Positions 47,648 to 60,345 of a stretch of 64,000 nt of DNA are shown one piece after another. Every line of letters begins with the position of its first letter. Position 1 is the first letter of the stretch. The notes beneath the pieces are model-generated. The model was not told the origin of the DNA. It saw nothing but the letters and a program-made list of their open reading frames with translations, and searched no databases. Origin of the DNA: Epiperipatus broadwayi (Eukaryota > Onychophora > Udeonychophora > Euonychophora > Peripatidae). The stretch lies in NCBI GenBank assembly GCA_028023455.1, contig JAQFVV010000030.1, positions 8,024,876 to 8,088,875 of the forward strand. The letters are read 5' to 3'. A program made the translations under genes and the position numbers.

Positions 47648-47757
47648 TATCGTTTATCTTTTTCACATGTATGTGGTCATGTATATCAGTTGTATAAGAT
47701 GAAGTGCATAGCTGAAGGGAACTTGGAAAATCTGAGTTCAAGTGCCTTATATTAAGT

Positions 47758-48859
47758 TTAATATAGACAATATATTTATATTTGAATATTACATATTCAT
47801 AATAAGTAATATATGATACTTCTAATCTGAAAATCAACAGACAAATGGCTATTATAACTATTTTAAAATCAAGGAAAATCCATATTAATAATTTCAATGC
47901 AAATTTATACACAGAATTTTATTGCTTTAAAAATTTAAAAATTGATCTTAAAAAAAAATGTAATCCCTGTAATTTTAAAACAAACATTGTTCTATTCAGC
48001 ACATTTTATTATCTTCATTAGCCTTAGATAAAAACTTAAAATATATTGAAACCAGATTGGAATCACATACTGAGAAGTTAGTAAAAAAATTGTCAATAAA
48101 TAGTTAAGCAGACTATATTAAAGAGTTACCATTTTTATTAAACAATTTTTTTAGAATTTTTTTCAGAATTTTTTTAATTTTGGCAATATTTTAGTAATTT
48201 TCATTATATTCTACATTTTAGGATTTATCAAAAATACAAAAACCTGGTGTATTTTTGAGATTTATTATTTGTACTATTGGTTGATTGGCTTGTGCTTTAA
48301 AAACATTTATTGATGATTGTTTGGGAACTTGGTCTGATAATATATTATCTAGATTAAAAACTCATCCTTTCCTTAAAAATTTCAGCTCATACTTTATAGG
48401 CTCTCACATCTCTAATGTAATTAACTGCTGGAGAAGTTTTATAAAAACTAAATCTTACTTTTTGTCTGCAGTTTTCAAAAATGTGAACAAATCAGATGTC
48501 TTTCTATGATTTTCCATTTTTTACTATATTTGCTGATCTTTTCATAATTTTTATTTGGAAAACAAGTATTAGATTTAGCCAGTAAATATATATATGTAGA
48601 TGATATATTTTTTGTATAGCTCAGTGTAATGTAACAATGCTTTTGTTCTTTTGTTGCTGTTGTTTTTTTTAACAATAAGAATGTCATATAAATTAATAAG
48701 CAATTATTTTTCTGAAAACGATTACATTCTGCTTTTAGTAAGATTTCTCAAATAAATAGATATCTGAATTTTCATACTTACTATCTTCTTGTATATTTTC
48801 TGTGGCAACAAAATGTTTCTTGTTCCAATCTGTATAAAAAATATCTGTAATAAAGCAAC
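47758..48859. other. A/T-rich intron sequence, nothing recognised
   Basis: Open frames at 48285-48509 (+) and 48475-48687 (-) show no family. They could include decayed 5' parts of the Penelope-like element that follows, but no reverse transcriptase motif is visible. Confidence 0.35.
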
Positions 48860-49230
48860 GTGTACTTGCATATAATTACATTGCAGATGTCATGGATTGA
48901 TAATAAAACTTTATATAATAATAGTGACTTTATAGAAAAAGAAACCAAGATAGAGCATGAAAAAGAAAAAAAAACTATTTCAAAAAATGGTAAAATTATT
49001 CTATACATTAAAGGAATGACTGATAAGATTAGTAGACATCTTTTTAAATTTATATTAAGATATCATTTTTCATAGGCAAGAAACTTCATAGATTTTTTTC
49101 TAAAACTTAAAGATCAAATGGATATTGAACACCAAAGTGTCTGTGAAATTCTGTATTTTGTTGCCATTGGAGTTAAGTGAAGCAATCATATAAATATGTC
49201 AATGCAAGAGTTGGTGAACATGTAAATGTT
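48860..49230 (+). pseudogene. Penelope-like element relic: RT-endonuclease linker and GIY-YIG region
   Basis: Frame from 48860 gives GKIILYIKGMTDKISRHLFK, matching the conserved linker of Penelope-like elements (typically xxPYVKGxSExIxRixxxy). After one stop it reads LKDQMDIEHQSVCEI, resembling the KDKxPxxExxGVYxIPC entry to the GIY-YIG nuclease. In the neighbouring frame KQSYKYVNARVGEHVN follows, where elements have YIGQTxRxLxxRxxEH. At least one stop and a frameshift are present and the RT core is absent, so this is a 3' fragment. Penelope-like elements are known to carry minimal hammerhead ribozymes, which makes its presence beside families A to D noteworthy. Confidence 0.65.
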
Positions 49231-50404
49231 TCAACAATTATCTCTGGTATTATTTAAAAATTTTTTATATACAGGCTACATCCATAACGTTACAGCATTA
49301 AAATATTAACCAATTTAAAAAAAGTATGATTTAATTTTTATTGGAGAGTCTGTGAAAATTCTAAACGGCAAACAAATTAAAAATAATGAAATGCAACAGT
49401 TTATTCATTCTCTTTGCCAAAAAATAATTAGACAAGTTTGTTATAATTAGTCAAAATTTTGGTAACAGAAAAAAAAATACTGAATGAAAAGACTATAAGT
49501 TCATAAACTTAGCCCTGAGGAATATAAATAAGGCTTTATTAAATAGCAACTGGCTATTTTTGTAGTGAATTTTATAAAATCTGATGATCAAAACTTTTTA
49601 AGGACTTGCAACAACCTCATCAATTTTGTACCAACCCTGAAAAATTTTCATGGAAGATTTCTGTATAGTATTCTGAAATCCTATTTCAATTTTATTTATC
49701 TTTTTAATGCCTTGCATAGTTTAATGGAATTTTAGAAGAGTAGACTTTGAAGTTTTAAGGTTTATGGATTACACTCTCATCTGTTTCTTCTGTTGCTTAA
49801 GCTTTTTATGACCCCCTTAGTAATAACACCTCTTGATTTTTTTTATTTTAATAAAAGCAGAAAGATATATCAGGAAGAAATAAAATGCCTTTATGAAAAT
49901 TAACATTTTATGTATAAACATAATTCATTTAAAAATGAAATCCAATGCAAAATCTAGTTTTAAGATTTATTCTTAGAATTTTTTCAATCACACTTGTTAC
50001 ATCTTTTTTTTAAAATTCTAATTGATTGCATTCACCTTTTTTTTTCAAAAAAGAAGAATATGCTTCTTTATATGGGTGTTAATTCCAATATAAAAGAAAA
50101 AAAAACAATTATATGTATGATAATTTTAAGAGCTGATGAAAATCTGATACCAGCTCTATAAACTTTGTTATATCTTCATCCAACTGCTTTAGTATTTGAA
50201 GTTGATACCACTTCTGGCTGCTTTTTGGTTTTTTTTTTTTTTTAAGATTGTAAGTAAGAACTATGTCATTTGGGACTTCAACATTAATTCATAAAGGCAT
50301 TATTACAGCCTGAATCTCAAAATATTCATTTTATTAACCGTGCAAATGCCATTAGCCTTACTTGGCATAATACAAACTTAAACAAAAAGAATTGATATCA
50401 TATG
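49231..50404. other. A/T-rich intron sequence, nothing recognised
   Basis: This could include the 3' flank of the Penelope-like relic. No hammerhead motif or coding segment is visible in it. Confidence 0.4.
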
Positions 50405-50435
50405 TGATTATATGTTGGACTATTTCCATCATCAG

Positions 50436-50845
50436 TTTATTTGTGAGCTCTTTATATAACATTTGTAATATAAGCTTGTTTAAATTAGGTCATGTGACAT
50501 CTAACTTGATTTTTTTTTGTAATTTTATTTTTTGCTATTAAGGCTTTGGCAATTTTATATTGCTAAAGTTATTAATATATGGTGTATCTGAACTTATTTC
50601 AGTCCCATATGGCTATTTAAGTTAGATAGCTGGATTGGAAGACATGTGGATGTCTGAAAATTTCAGATTTTCTACTTAATAGTTATCTATTAGATAAAGT
50701 GCTGGGCTTGTCCTGGTATTTTTAATCTAATGCTTGAATATCCTAACACCTTGCTGAGGAAGCTAGTAGCAGAAACTGGTCTGGGGTTAGAGATATTCTG
50801 AAAAGCTAGTTAAGAGCTTATTTGTGAGCTCTTTATATATCATCT
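50436..50845 (+). mobile_element. Family B element, circularly permuted, nested in family E
   Basis: It starts inside the unit: TTTATTTGTGAGCTCTTTAT then AACATTTGTAATATAAGCTT and the tail GGTCATGTGACATCTAACTT. It continues into the body (GTTAGATAGCTGG, GAAGACATGTGGATGTCTG, GATAAAGTGCTGGGCTTGTC), then the ribozyme, and ends GAGCTTATTTGTGAGCTCTT. The 20-bp block TTATTTGTGAGCTCTTTATA is therefore at both ends in direct orientation. In the copy at 12.0-12.3 kb the same block lies once, between ribozyme and tail. The unit has been opened at a different point. Confidence 0.8.
50746..50787 (+). ncRNA. Hammerhead motif with intact core (family B)
   Basis: Core CTGAGGA and GAA on consensus, stem II GC-TAGTA-GC with an A-A flank, stem III segment ACTGGT, cleavage-site C, then TGGGGT. 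Stem I (CCTTG against TGGGG) pairs only through wobbles. Confidence 0.6.
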
Positions 50846-51190
50846 ATCATTAAATGTTGAATGTCTAGAAAATTTTAAACTTTAATTTTCAAACAATTTG
50901 TTAATAAAAGCATACAAATAGACAACACAGGTTAGTAATTACACAAAATTTTGAGTAGTATTTTTTCCTCTCTTCTTCAGGTCTTTCTGCCTGACCAGTG
51001 ATAATATTAGCATAAAGTCAAACTTATACCTTTAGATTTTTGAATATTGAAATTTAAGGCAATACTCTAACCAACTGAGCTATTCTGTCAAAGGCAAAAG
51101 TCAATAGGAATTTCACATATTTATCTATTATGATTGGTTCATATCTTTATAATTCTTCCCCTTTTTTTCCATTTTCATCTACTAAGACAG

Positions 51191-54100
51191 TTGGTTATGA
51201 TATAATGTGAAAACTTTAATAAATTTTATAAAGATGTTGCTAGAAAATTTCAATATGCCATTCCATAATAAATATTTGGTATTGCAAAGATTGGTTAGGA
51301 AAAACTTCTATTATTCACATATGGCCAAAAAATATTTAGTTTTTATCAATAAATAAATTATATCAGCAAATTCTTCATACTACTACTGATGAGAATAATA
51401 ATAGAATCCTAATTAAAATATAGTCATAGATATTTATATACAAATATGATATTTCTTAAAACCCTTTTTTTATCCACATTTGTGCAAAAAGTTTTATGTT
51501 TGCAAGCATTATTAATATTTTTAGCTCTTTCTATAATTTTGAAAAGAAAAATGGAAGACAAAAAAATTAGATATTTCTATTTTCATTAGTAAATCAACAT
51601 ATATTATAACTTTTAGCTTTGGCAAAAACTAAAAATATTCAGTTAAATTTTTGTGCCAAGATATCTAAAAAAAATATTTTTTATATAGCTTAATTTTGCT
51701 TTAAATAAATTGTTGTGAATACTTTATAATGCTATAACTGTTACATTTTAGAGCTGTTATATCAGTATTTATCTATTATCCAGATGTGAAATAATTTTTA
51801 CACAACTCAAATAATTTAATTTAAACCAATGGTCAAATGTTAAACATTTTTACATTTTTAAAAACTAGTAATCTCAAATGATAAAAATTGTAATTTAGAG
51901 ATTAAAATACTTATTTAATTTTAGTTTAACTGTAAAACTATTTTAAAAAGCTCATATTAATTTTTAAAGTTAAAAAACCAAGTTTAAATCCTATATTTTG
52001 ATTTGCTGGTATTGAAAAAACTAAGGCTATAATATTTAATGAGTTTTGAATGTTAACAGAATATTCTAGTTAAACTTTTAAAACTAATTCAACTACAAAA
52101 AGAGTTTAATAAAGTTAGCAATTAAATTAGGAATTTTATTAGTTGAATAAATATGTTGAATAAATAGATAAATATTTATTTGATATTATTTAGTTTCAAT
52201 ATCATTAAAAATAATTTTAATTTAAAACCTATTCTGAGATATCTAGATTTAAAGGAATAATAAATAAAATTATTAATTTATTTGTAATATTAATTTGTTA
52301 AACATAATGTAAATTTTTAAATATGTAATATTTTTATTTTTATCCTGGTTATTTGTAGTTTTTAAGTAATTATTTTTATTCAACCAGGAAAGGTTTTTAA
52401 TTAATTTTAAATGTCTAGCCAAAAATTGATTTATTGCAAAGTTACAGTTTTAATTAAATAATTTTTGATTAACACCCTTCCTTAGTGATAGATAGGTCAA
52501 GGATTCAAACTAATTAGAGGAGAGGGTTAAGTTCAAAGATAAATAAGCAGTCTGGTAAAATGGTCATATGATTAAGTGTATAAATAACATGAGAAACCCT
52601 TGACATCAGTCTCTTCATTTTCTTAAGGTTTTCAATCAATTTAATTTTCTCTGCATCAGTTCAATTTTAAACTGTACTATAATTTTAAAAATGTAATTTT
52701 TTAAAAAACCTTGGTTTTTATTAGTTCAGTATGTTAGGCTAAAATATATCTTGACACAATTGTCTGAACAGAAATACCAAAGGAACTTACATCTCTATAA
52801 CCACTAATGGAATGGTAATATAATTCATTATTACAATATTTTAGAATAATATTTTTTTTTAATTTGCTATGATGGAAAACTTTGAAAATTATTGTTATTG
52901 CTATAGCTGTGACTGGAAATCAGTTGTCAATTTTAGAAATAAATTAAACATCTATTTTATAATTAAAATTGCCAATGAATATCTAAATCTGCCATTGGCA
53001 AGAACATTACCAAAAATGGTAATAATTTCATAATAATTTCTTCATAATATTCATCTTAAATCAATATATTATTTAGAATTAATCCTCCAGCATTATGACA
53101 GATTTCTTTGTTATCATTAGATTTAAGTTTTCAACTTTCACTTTAATATTAAACTATTATTATTTATCAGAATATAATAAATTTGAGCTCATTTGATAGA
53201 TATTTTTATACAGAAATTAAATAAATTTAAAAAAAATCACATTTAAATTTGGGAATTATTTTAAAAATTAGATTTTAATAAAAAAAAATGCTGTCATGTC
53301 ATCAAATTTCAGATGGAGCTGATTCAGTTTGAAAAATGAATGAAATCTTCTTTCTTTGAAGTTTGTTTTAAAAATCTGAACAAATTATTTTTATTATCTA
53401 CTAAAGCTATCAATTTATGTTTTAAAAGTTTAAAATTTTTTTGTAATTTTTACATCACTAAATATTATAACAGTGTCCTGAGTGACATCATTTCTAGACA
53501 ATAGTATCTTCCATGACCGTAATCTCTATGTTAACTATTCAGAAGAACATATTTTTTTATATTTAAAAATAAAACATTTCTTTAAAAAATAAATATGTAA
53601 TAATATATATTTTTGATTTCTAATAATTATTGCATAATTATAATACAAAAATACTCATAAACATTAAAAAAAAACCAAGTTTTTAGATCATTGTAATATT
53701 TTCTTGAAGTAGTCTTGTAAAGTTCGAGATTGCTAAATACACGATGATTAGTTATCATTGTATAGTTTCATTTACTTTCAAATCCCAATTATTTAATTTT
53801 CTTGAAATCTTTTGAATTTTTTTGAAATTAAAATATTAGAAAATAAATATATATGAATTTTGAAGCTTTAAGTAAATGTTAGCAACATTTCTCAGAAGTG
53901 GTAAAAATGCAAATTTAGAGGACTGCCTGTGTTATTCATATTATAAAAGATGAATCTATACTGACTTAAAAAAGTTACATCAGGTATAATAGATGTGAGA
54001 AATTGCCAAACAACATTATCATTTAAGATGAAGATAAAGGATACGAGATTAAAAAATTTGTATAATATTCCAAAGTTTAAAAGTGAAACATGCCTTAGTA

Positions 54101-57100
54101 AGATTACCTAGATTGTGTAATAAATACTTTAGTGCAGTTAATATGAAACAAATGATAGAATTGACATTTAGGACTACTGTACAAAAAACTTTATAAATGT
54201 TTTGTGAACTAGATTAGCTGTGCATTTTTGTTTGGATGTAAAATCTGTTAAATGTAGTAAATTAAATAATAATAATAATAATATTTTTTTGGATGTGTAT
54301 AATTAATTTTTATATCGATTTAATTTATTTTTTGTATCTTTTTTTTTTTCTGTATGATTTTTTTTTTTTGTTGGGATGTTTAATGTATATACTTAACTCT
54401 TATGAATAACATTTTATACAAGTTATGCTTGTTTGGAGTTATTCTCAATTATATATTCTAACCCAGTATTATTTATTAGAAATTTTTATTTTTATTTAGA
54501 ACTTTATATTTTTATTAGTTTAGTTTATTTTATTTATTTCTTTTATTTCTAATATTTTTATTAATTTAGTTTATTTTTATTTTATTTTATTTTGCACTTG
54601 TGACACTACTTTTCTGGTTGTTGTTAAGGCAACTAAAAATAAAAGCAACATATCCATTAATTTTCCAATATGATCTAAAATACTTTTCATATAATACAAT
54701 TGTACATTCAATTCTCTTAAGCTAAGCCACGATTGTAATAACAACAATAATTGATCACTTATTAATTTAAAGAATAATTATAATAATATTAATCTCAGGG
54801 TTCTTTGTTTCATGTAAGGAAATGCTCGGCAGTATTGTGTTGTCGCATATGACTGTCATTCTGGTCGGCTATAGGAAACATTTATTTTTACTTAAATTCA
54901 ATGTGTCTTCATCTCTCATATCAACTGCTATATTATTTAAAGAGATGATAATTCTATTCAATAATGACGTATAATTTTGAATAACACAGCCCCCTTTTTT
55001 TTTTTTAGAATATCAGTCAGAATAATAAAAAGACAAGGGTGCTTTTTGTGTCCTTCCATCATCCATGACAACACAATAATATAACTAAGATTTATTACTT
55101 AGACAATTTAACTAAATGGGAATGGAATAATGTGCAACCAAAGTTAATGGTTTGGGAATAAATTCATTTTTTTTTTTTTTTTTTTTTTTTACACAAAGGT
55201 GAATGTTTAGTCTTAAGTTTTCAACTCCATAAATAATTATCATTAAACTAAAATATAATGACATATTCCGATCTGCTTAACTTTATTTATCTGGTATATT
55301 AAGTTTTTAAGAATTTGGAATGATTTCGGACTCAAGAAAAGGTTTTGCAAATATTGTGCAAACACTTATATTTAGCATATAAAAACAAAAAAATGAATCT
55401 ACAACAAATTTTAACAAGACTATAATTTATTATTATCACAAAAAAAAATATATGAACATTTATTCAATAATCCCATAGTAATACAAAAATATAACTGACA
55501 TTAATCTGTATACTCTTTTGGTTATGGACTAGAGATTACTACTTCTCCTGTATGCAATCATATGGATTGATTAACTAAAAGTACATTTCATTACCAATAC
55601 ATTGTTTATTAAATTTTGGTAACCTTGTAGAAGCTTTTATTCAAAATTATTGACTAACTATTTTTGTTTTTATTTTTTTTTTTTTTTTAAAATGATTAAT
55701 CCAATCATATGCAATACACAAAATATTAAATTTATTTCTAATACATTTACTTTATTTATGGTCTTTAATGGGATAACCTATTCTAATTATAGGCCAGTTA
55801 TCAGAAGTTACACTTACCATCTTACATTTAACTTAATGCTAACTTAAGTTATGATACAAATTTTATTCATACGTATAATTTTAAAATATGAGTATTATTT
55901 AATTACTAACCAGAATTAAATATTGCATTTGAATATTCCCTCAGTAAATAAGCGTTTTAAAACTACGCAATTTTAATTACTTTCTCCATTGATTTACTTG
56001 TCAAATACTAGCAATATTTAGCAGCACAATACAGATATTGATCTTAGTTACTAACGCACTATTTATACTAAAGTGGATCTTGAGGAACTAACACCTCCAA
56101 TATAACCTTTATCTTGCCCGAACTTTCAAAATTAAGCACAATAATCAACACCTTCCATGGTGGAGCTATCTTTATTTTCACATGAGGAATATGGAATAAC
56201 CACGAAGGTCTGTAAAGTAATCTACTACATTAAAATATTTTGGTGGTTTCTTGCCTCTTACTTGGGCATATAACGAACACACACCAAATACAATCCTCTC
56301 CTGGGATTTAAACGAATGAAGCATACTAAATGCTAGATAAATTCTTGATCGTCCTATCTATGAGAATCGATCACTTGGGCTATAAACATACCCGAACATT
56401 ATATTTAAAATCTTCCTCTCATGGAAAACAAAGCTTTTGGGGAGATCATTTTTCATCCCACAAAATAAATACATTATAATTATTACCTATGCGAATATTA
56501 AGCATATACCAATGCTATATCTGGGCAGGATAAGTAAATACACTGATTATAATAAACTTATGTTACCGTGTATACTTTGATCAACATCTGAAATCAATGG
56601 ACATCATAGAATAAAAGTATAATAATTTTAATTTTAATAAAGGAACATTCAAAATAGTTGGTAGCATACTATCTTAAACTAAATAAAGTGGATGTGTTAT
56701 TTAAGAATAATTAGGAATAAATTCCTCAATTAATACAGTATAAATTCGTTTCAAAACTTTAACAAGAAATATTTTGTTATAGCATTTTTTTTTTTTAGTT
56801 ACTTCTGATAATTTTCAATATTTATTTCACCCCTTAAATATCTAAATATTTTTCTTTTACGTATCTAACATACAACATTTCTACCTACAATTGTATGTAA
56901 TAATTAAACATATTTTATAGATTTTTTTTTTTTCGTGTTAAATATCAACTTAACCTATAATAATTATATTAAAACATACCTTTGTTATTACAAGGCTATT
57001 AAATATCACTTGACCATACAGACTTTAATCTATGTGATATAAAAAAAAATACATATCATTTATAGCTTAGTTTTAAACAATCATTAATTAACAAGTGCAT

Positions 57101-58804
57101 ACTCTCTCATTAGAAAATGTTTTTCTGTTGAGCAATTGGTCCAGGTGAAGAGCTTTATCCAGTCGTATTTCACGAAGCAAGTTTAAAAACAATAAACGCA
57201 TGGTATTATTTCCTTTAAATAAAAGTTTTCTCTTATTTTGTGCGTTTAATAATTTAGATAAAGAAACATATAGCAGAATTGAAGATTAATTCTTACTTGA
57301 ATTAAACTACTACAATTTTGGGATCCAAGAAAAAAAATAGTCTTCTAACATAGACGAATATTTGACTATAGACGATAAACATACACAATATTTTTTTTTT
57401 TATTGATAATACGTATACTTATTAGCTAGCTTACTTATGGACGAAAATGCGCAATTTTCCGAGAGATTATTATGATAATAACTGCAGTCAATTTACTTGT
57501 ACATGAAGTTTTAATAATTCCAACTGATGTGTAATATAATATATCATTTATTTTTATCATTAAGTCACTAAGATATTTGGTTTTGTTCATACTTTAGGAA
57601 TTATAAATTTTTTTTAACGGTAACTTCTCCGTAAGAATGCCCCTATATAACTTTTCCTATATTTACTCTGAGAAAGTTTATATTTTTTTTATATATTTTT
57701 GTTTTTTAAATATACAGGTGCATAATTTAATCTTATTTATCATTATTATTATTTCCAGACAATTCTTGGTGAATAAAACATATTTTAACGTATGTAACTA
57801 CATTACTTGTAAAGGCAGACAATATTGAGAAAGAGCACGAAAATGTTTCTAGTTGATTTTCCTTGGTGTCAAAATATTTCTTTCAATTATTATTATTTTT
57901 TTTTTTTTTCTATACCAAGAAAATATCAATAAATGACATAAAGTTAATAAATAATTATTTCTCACTTGGAAATCATTTATCTTCCTTAATGTAGACATAA
58001 TAACACTTTTCGTGATTCCCTTAGTTACTTCTGTCATTTTTGAACTTTAGCGCGAGACAATAAACTTTTAAGTATAAAAGGTCTTTAAATAGGTAGATGG
58101 CAAAGAAATCAGGATATCTTATCAAAATTTTTTAGCCACACATTATATTATTAAAATTTTACTTTGATTACATTTATTTCTGCAAAATAAAATGAAAAAA
58201 TTGAGTTACCAAATTTCAGCACTGTTCCTTCCTTGAAAACTAAAAGCAGACTATCTATTTTTTTTTTTTATTTTACTTTAGCGACCTCTTCCAGAAAAAT
58301 AATCATTTGATTATAACATAAACAAAAGAAAGGAAAAACTTATTACAATCATCTAGTTTTCAGTATTATCTACCTGGATTACAAAGTAATTTGACAATAA
58401 AAAAAAAATACATTAAATTAACAATCAGTGATGTATAATTCTTTAAACATTATATATATTTTTTTTTTACAAAAAGAAATTACCAGAAGTTATTGTGCTT
58501 TATGATAAGACACTCATCCACTCTCCCCTCTACCCATCCAAAATCAATTACTGTTTAGCTTTTATACCATATTAATTTGCTCTAATGATTAATATCTCAA
58601 TTAAATAATTCATGTTCTCTCTTTAAAATGACATTGAGTTATTAAATCTATTAGTTATTCACCCAAAACATGCCAAAGTGAGTGAATAGCATTTTATTAA
58701 TCAATTATTATTATTGTTATTTTATCTTTTTATTTCTTTAAAGAATAGCATTGTTTTCCTGCAGAAATAATGCCAAGTAAACCAAGTGTCAATAACACTA
58801 GGTT

Positions 58805-58807
<3 letters not shown>
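51191..58807. other. Long A/T-rich intron stretch, nothing recognised
   Basis: 7.6 kb without an exon, a named repeat or a hammerhead motif that I can find. Simple sequence: (AAT)n near 54268, TTTTA/TTTTAT-type repeats at 54480-54595, a 24-bp T run at 55167-55190. 56.0-56.5 kb is somewhat less A/T-rich but encodes nothing recognisable. Confidence 0.45.
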
Positions 58808-58872
<65 letters not shown>

Positions 58873-58885
58873 TATATACATATAT
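58808..58885. repeat. (TA)n microsatellite
   Basis: About 78 bp of TA dinucleotides with occasional TG/CA interruptions, directly upstream of the family E terminus. Confidence 0.97.
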
Positions 58886-59600
58886 TGTTTTTCTGAAGGT
58901 TTGTGATGATGGTGTTCTAGCTGTATTTTTGTATTGGACTATTTCCATCATTTATGTGTTGAATGTCTTTAGAAAAGTTTAATTTTTGTTAAATATTCCA
59001 AATGCATTCAACTGTTAGTAATACCACAGCAAACAGGTTAGTATATGCACCAACAGTTAGTAATATCACAGCAAACAAATGTTAGTAATATCACAGCAAA
59101 CAGGTTAGTATATGCACTAACTGTTAGTAATATCACAGCAAACAAATGTTAGTAATACCACAGCAAACAGGTTAGTATATGCACTAACTGTTAGTAATAT
59201 CACAGCAAACAGGTTAGTATATGCACCAACAGTTAGTAATATCACAGCAAACAAATGTTAGTAATACCACAGCAAACAGGTTAGTATATGCACCAACAGT
59301 TAGTAATATCACAGCAAACAAATGTTAGTAATATCACAGCAAACAGGTTAGTATATGCACCAACAGTTAGTAATATCACAGCAAACAAATGTTAGTAATA
59401 TCACAGCAAACAGGTTAGTATATGCACTAACTGTTAGTAATATCACAGCAAACAGGTTAGTATATGCACAATGTTTCGAGAGGTATTTTTCTCCCCTCTT
59501 CTTCAGGTGTTGCTGGCCTGACCAGTGACAGTACTATCATGGGATTTGAACCTGGATCCTTAGATTCTTGATAATTGAATTTTAAGGTAAATAAAATAAA
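58886..59600 (-). mobile_element. Family E element carrying an amplified minisatellite
   Basis: Left terminus GGTTTGTGATGATGGTGTTC and TGTATTGGACTATTTCCATC. Right part, read on the minus strand: B box GGTTCAAATCC (complement at 59542-59552), CACTGGTCAGGCCAGCAACA, CCTGAAGAAGAGGGGAG, TACCTCTCGAAACATTGTGC. The A box end is truncated at about 59590. The minisatellite at 59009-59469 sits where the copy at 50.93 kb has a single, decayed unit. Confidence 0.8.
59009..59469. repeat. Minisatellite with two alternating unit lengths (42 and 67 bp)
   Basis: Units end in GGTTAGTATATGCAC. The 42-bp form (S) is one GTTAGTAATATCACAGCAAA block plus this end. The 67-bp form (L) has that block twice. Order is S-L-L-S-L-L-L-S, which adds up exactly to 461 bp. 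First positions alternate between CAACAGT, CAACTGT and TAACTGT variants. Units are nearly identical, so expansion is recent. Confidence 0.95.
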
Positions 59601-60109
59601 TAATAATTATTAAATAGTGTTTTATTTATATAGCACAGACTTCTATAAATTGAATATGTTTTTACAATTCAGTTTAATAATTTAAAACTCAGGCATACAG
59701 TAGATTGAAGCTCTGATTTTAGCATGGTGACCAAAGTTGTTATTATTATCATCATCATCATTATCATATCAAATAATATGTAGTAATGAAGTTTAAAATT
59801 GCAAATCTTATTTGAAGTTTAACACTTTTCTTGTAGTATTTTTGAAATATTTCCCTTAAAATATTTAATTAAGAAATATGTATAAAACTTGATCATTTTG
59901 GAAAAAAAATATTTCCATTTTGAGGGGGGGGACACGTGCAAATGATTCCTACTAAAATTTTAAAATCGTATAATAATTTAGCTTTTATCCGTATTTCAGA
60001 AAAACTCAAATCTTTGTGATGATCATTTAATAGAATAATAATGTGAGGACTTTACAACACATAGTAAAATGTAATATATATTAACAAGAAGAGATCAAAA
60101 GTGAAAAAA
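59601..60109. other. A/T-rich spacer, nothing recognised
   Basis: There is a short (ATC)n run at about 59750 and a G run at 59923-59930. Nothing else. Confidence 0.45.
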
Positions 60110-60345
60110 TTGGTTGAGGCAATCAATTTCATTGGTACCATTCAAAGAATTGAAAGAGTATAATTGAGCTAGTTTGGACATGGTTCTAAAAGAGATGACA
60201 ATAAATGAGCAATCTAAAATGGATCCAAAAGATTGAAGAGACCTGGAAAAAGATTACTTCTCAAATAGATGAGTAAGAAAAATACATTTTTGGAATGCTG
60301 TGCAGAAGTGACAATATAGATTGAAAATGTATTTAAACTTTGAAA
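60110..60345 (+). mobile_element. RTE-type LINE 3' scrap
   Basis: Broken frames on the + strand read RIERV, FGHGSKRDDNK, NGSKRLKRPGK, matching the RTE C-terminal block RIxRLKWxWxGHVxRRDDxRW .. WxPKxxKRxxGRP. It is related to, but not the same copy as, the minus-strand relic ending at 30.72 kb. Confidence 0.65.

Larger units (their letters stand above)
46778..47757. mobile_element. Family D composite: minus-strand unit followed by + strand partial dimer
   Basis: The left end GACTTAAACTCAGACTTTCA and right end AATCTGAGTTCAAGTGCC are inverted. 46778-47190 is a full minus-strand unit (tail, ribozyme-like segment, body ending CCATTTAAATACATAGAAGA). From about 47230 the + strand holds a ribozyme-like segment (47244), part of the tail, a full body (TCTGCCCATCCCTTG .. 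GAAGCTTGTTCATTAAAGC), a second ribozyme-like segment (47604) and a tail. Repeat units are thus about 360 bp apart head-to-tail. No protein. Confidence 0.85.
50405..51190 (-). mobile_element. Family E element interrupted by a family B insertion
   Basis: The left terminus TTGGACTATTTCCATCAT (50418-50435) and the continuation TTAAATGTTGAATGTCTAGA (from 50851) are contiguous at 58930-58970, so the intervening 410 bp are an insertion. To the right, on the minus strand, lie the tRNA-like A box (TAGCTCAGTTGGTTAGAG, complement at 51066-51083), a decayed B box region, CTGGTCAGGCAGAAAGACCT and GAAGAAGAGAGGAAAAAATA. Confidence 0.8.

Noticed and set aside
58730-58982. Open frames with Tyr-Ile repeats on both strands
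   Set aside because: They are translations of the (TA)n microsatellite.
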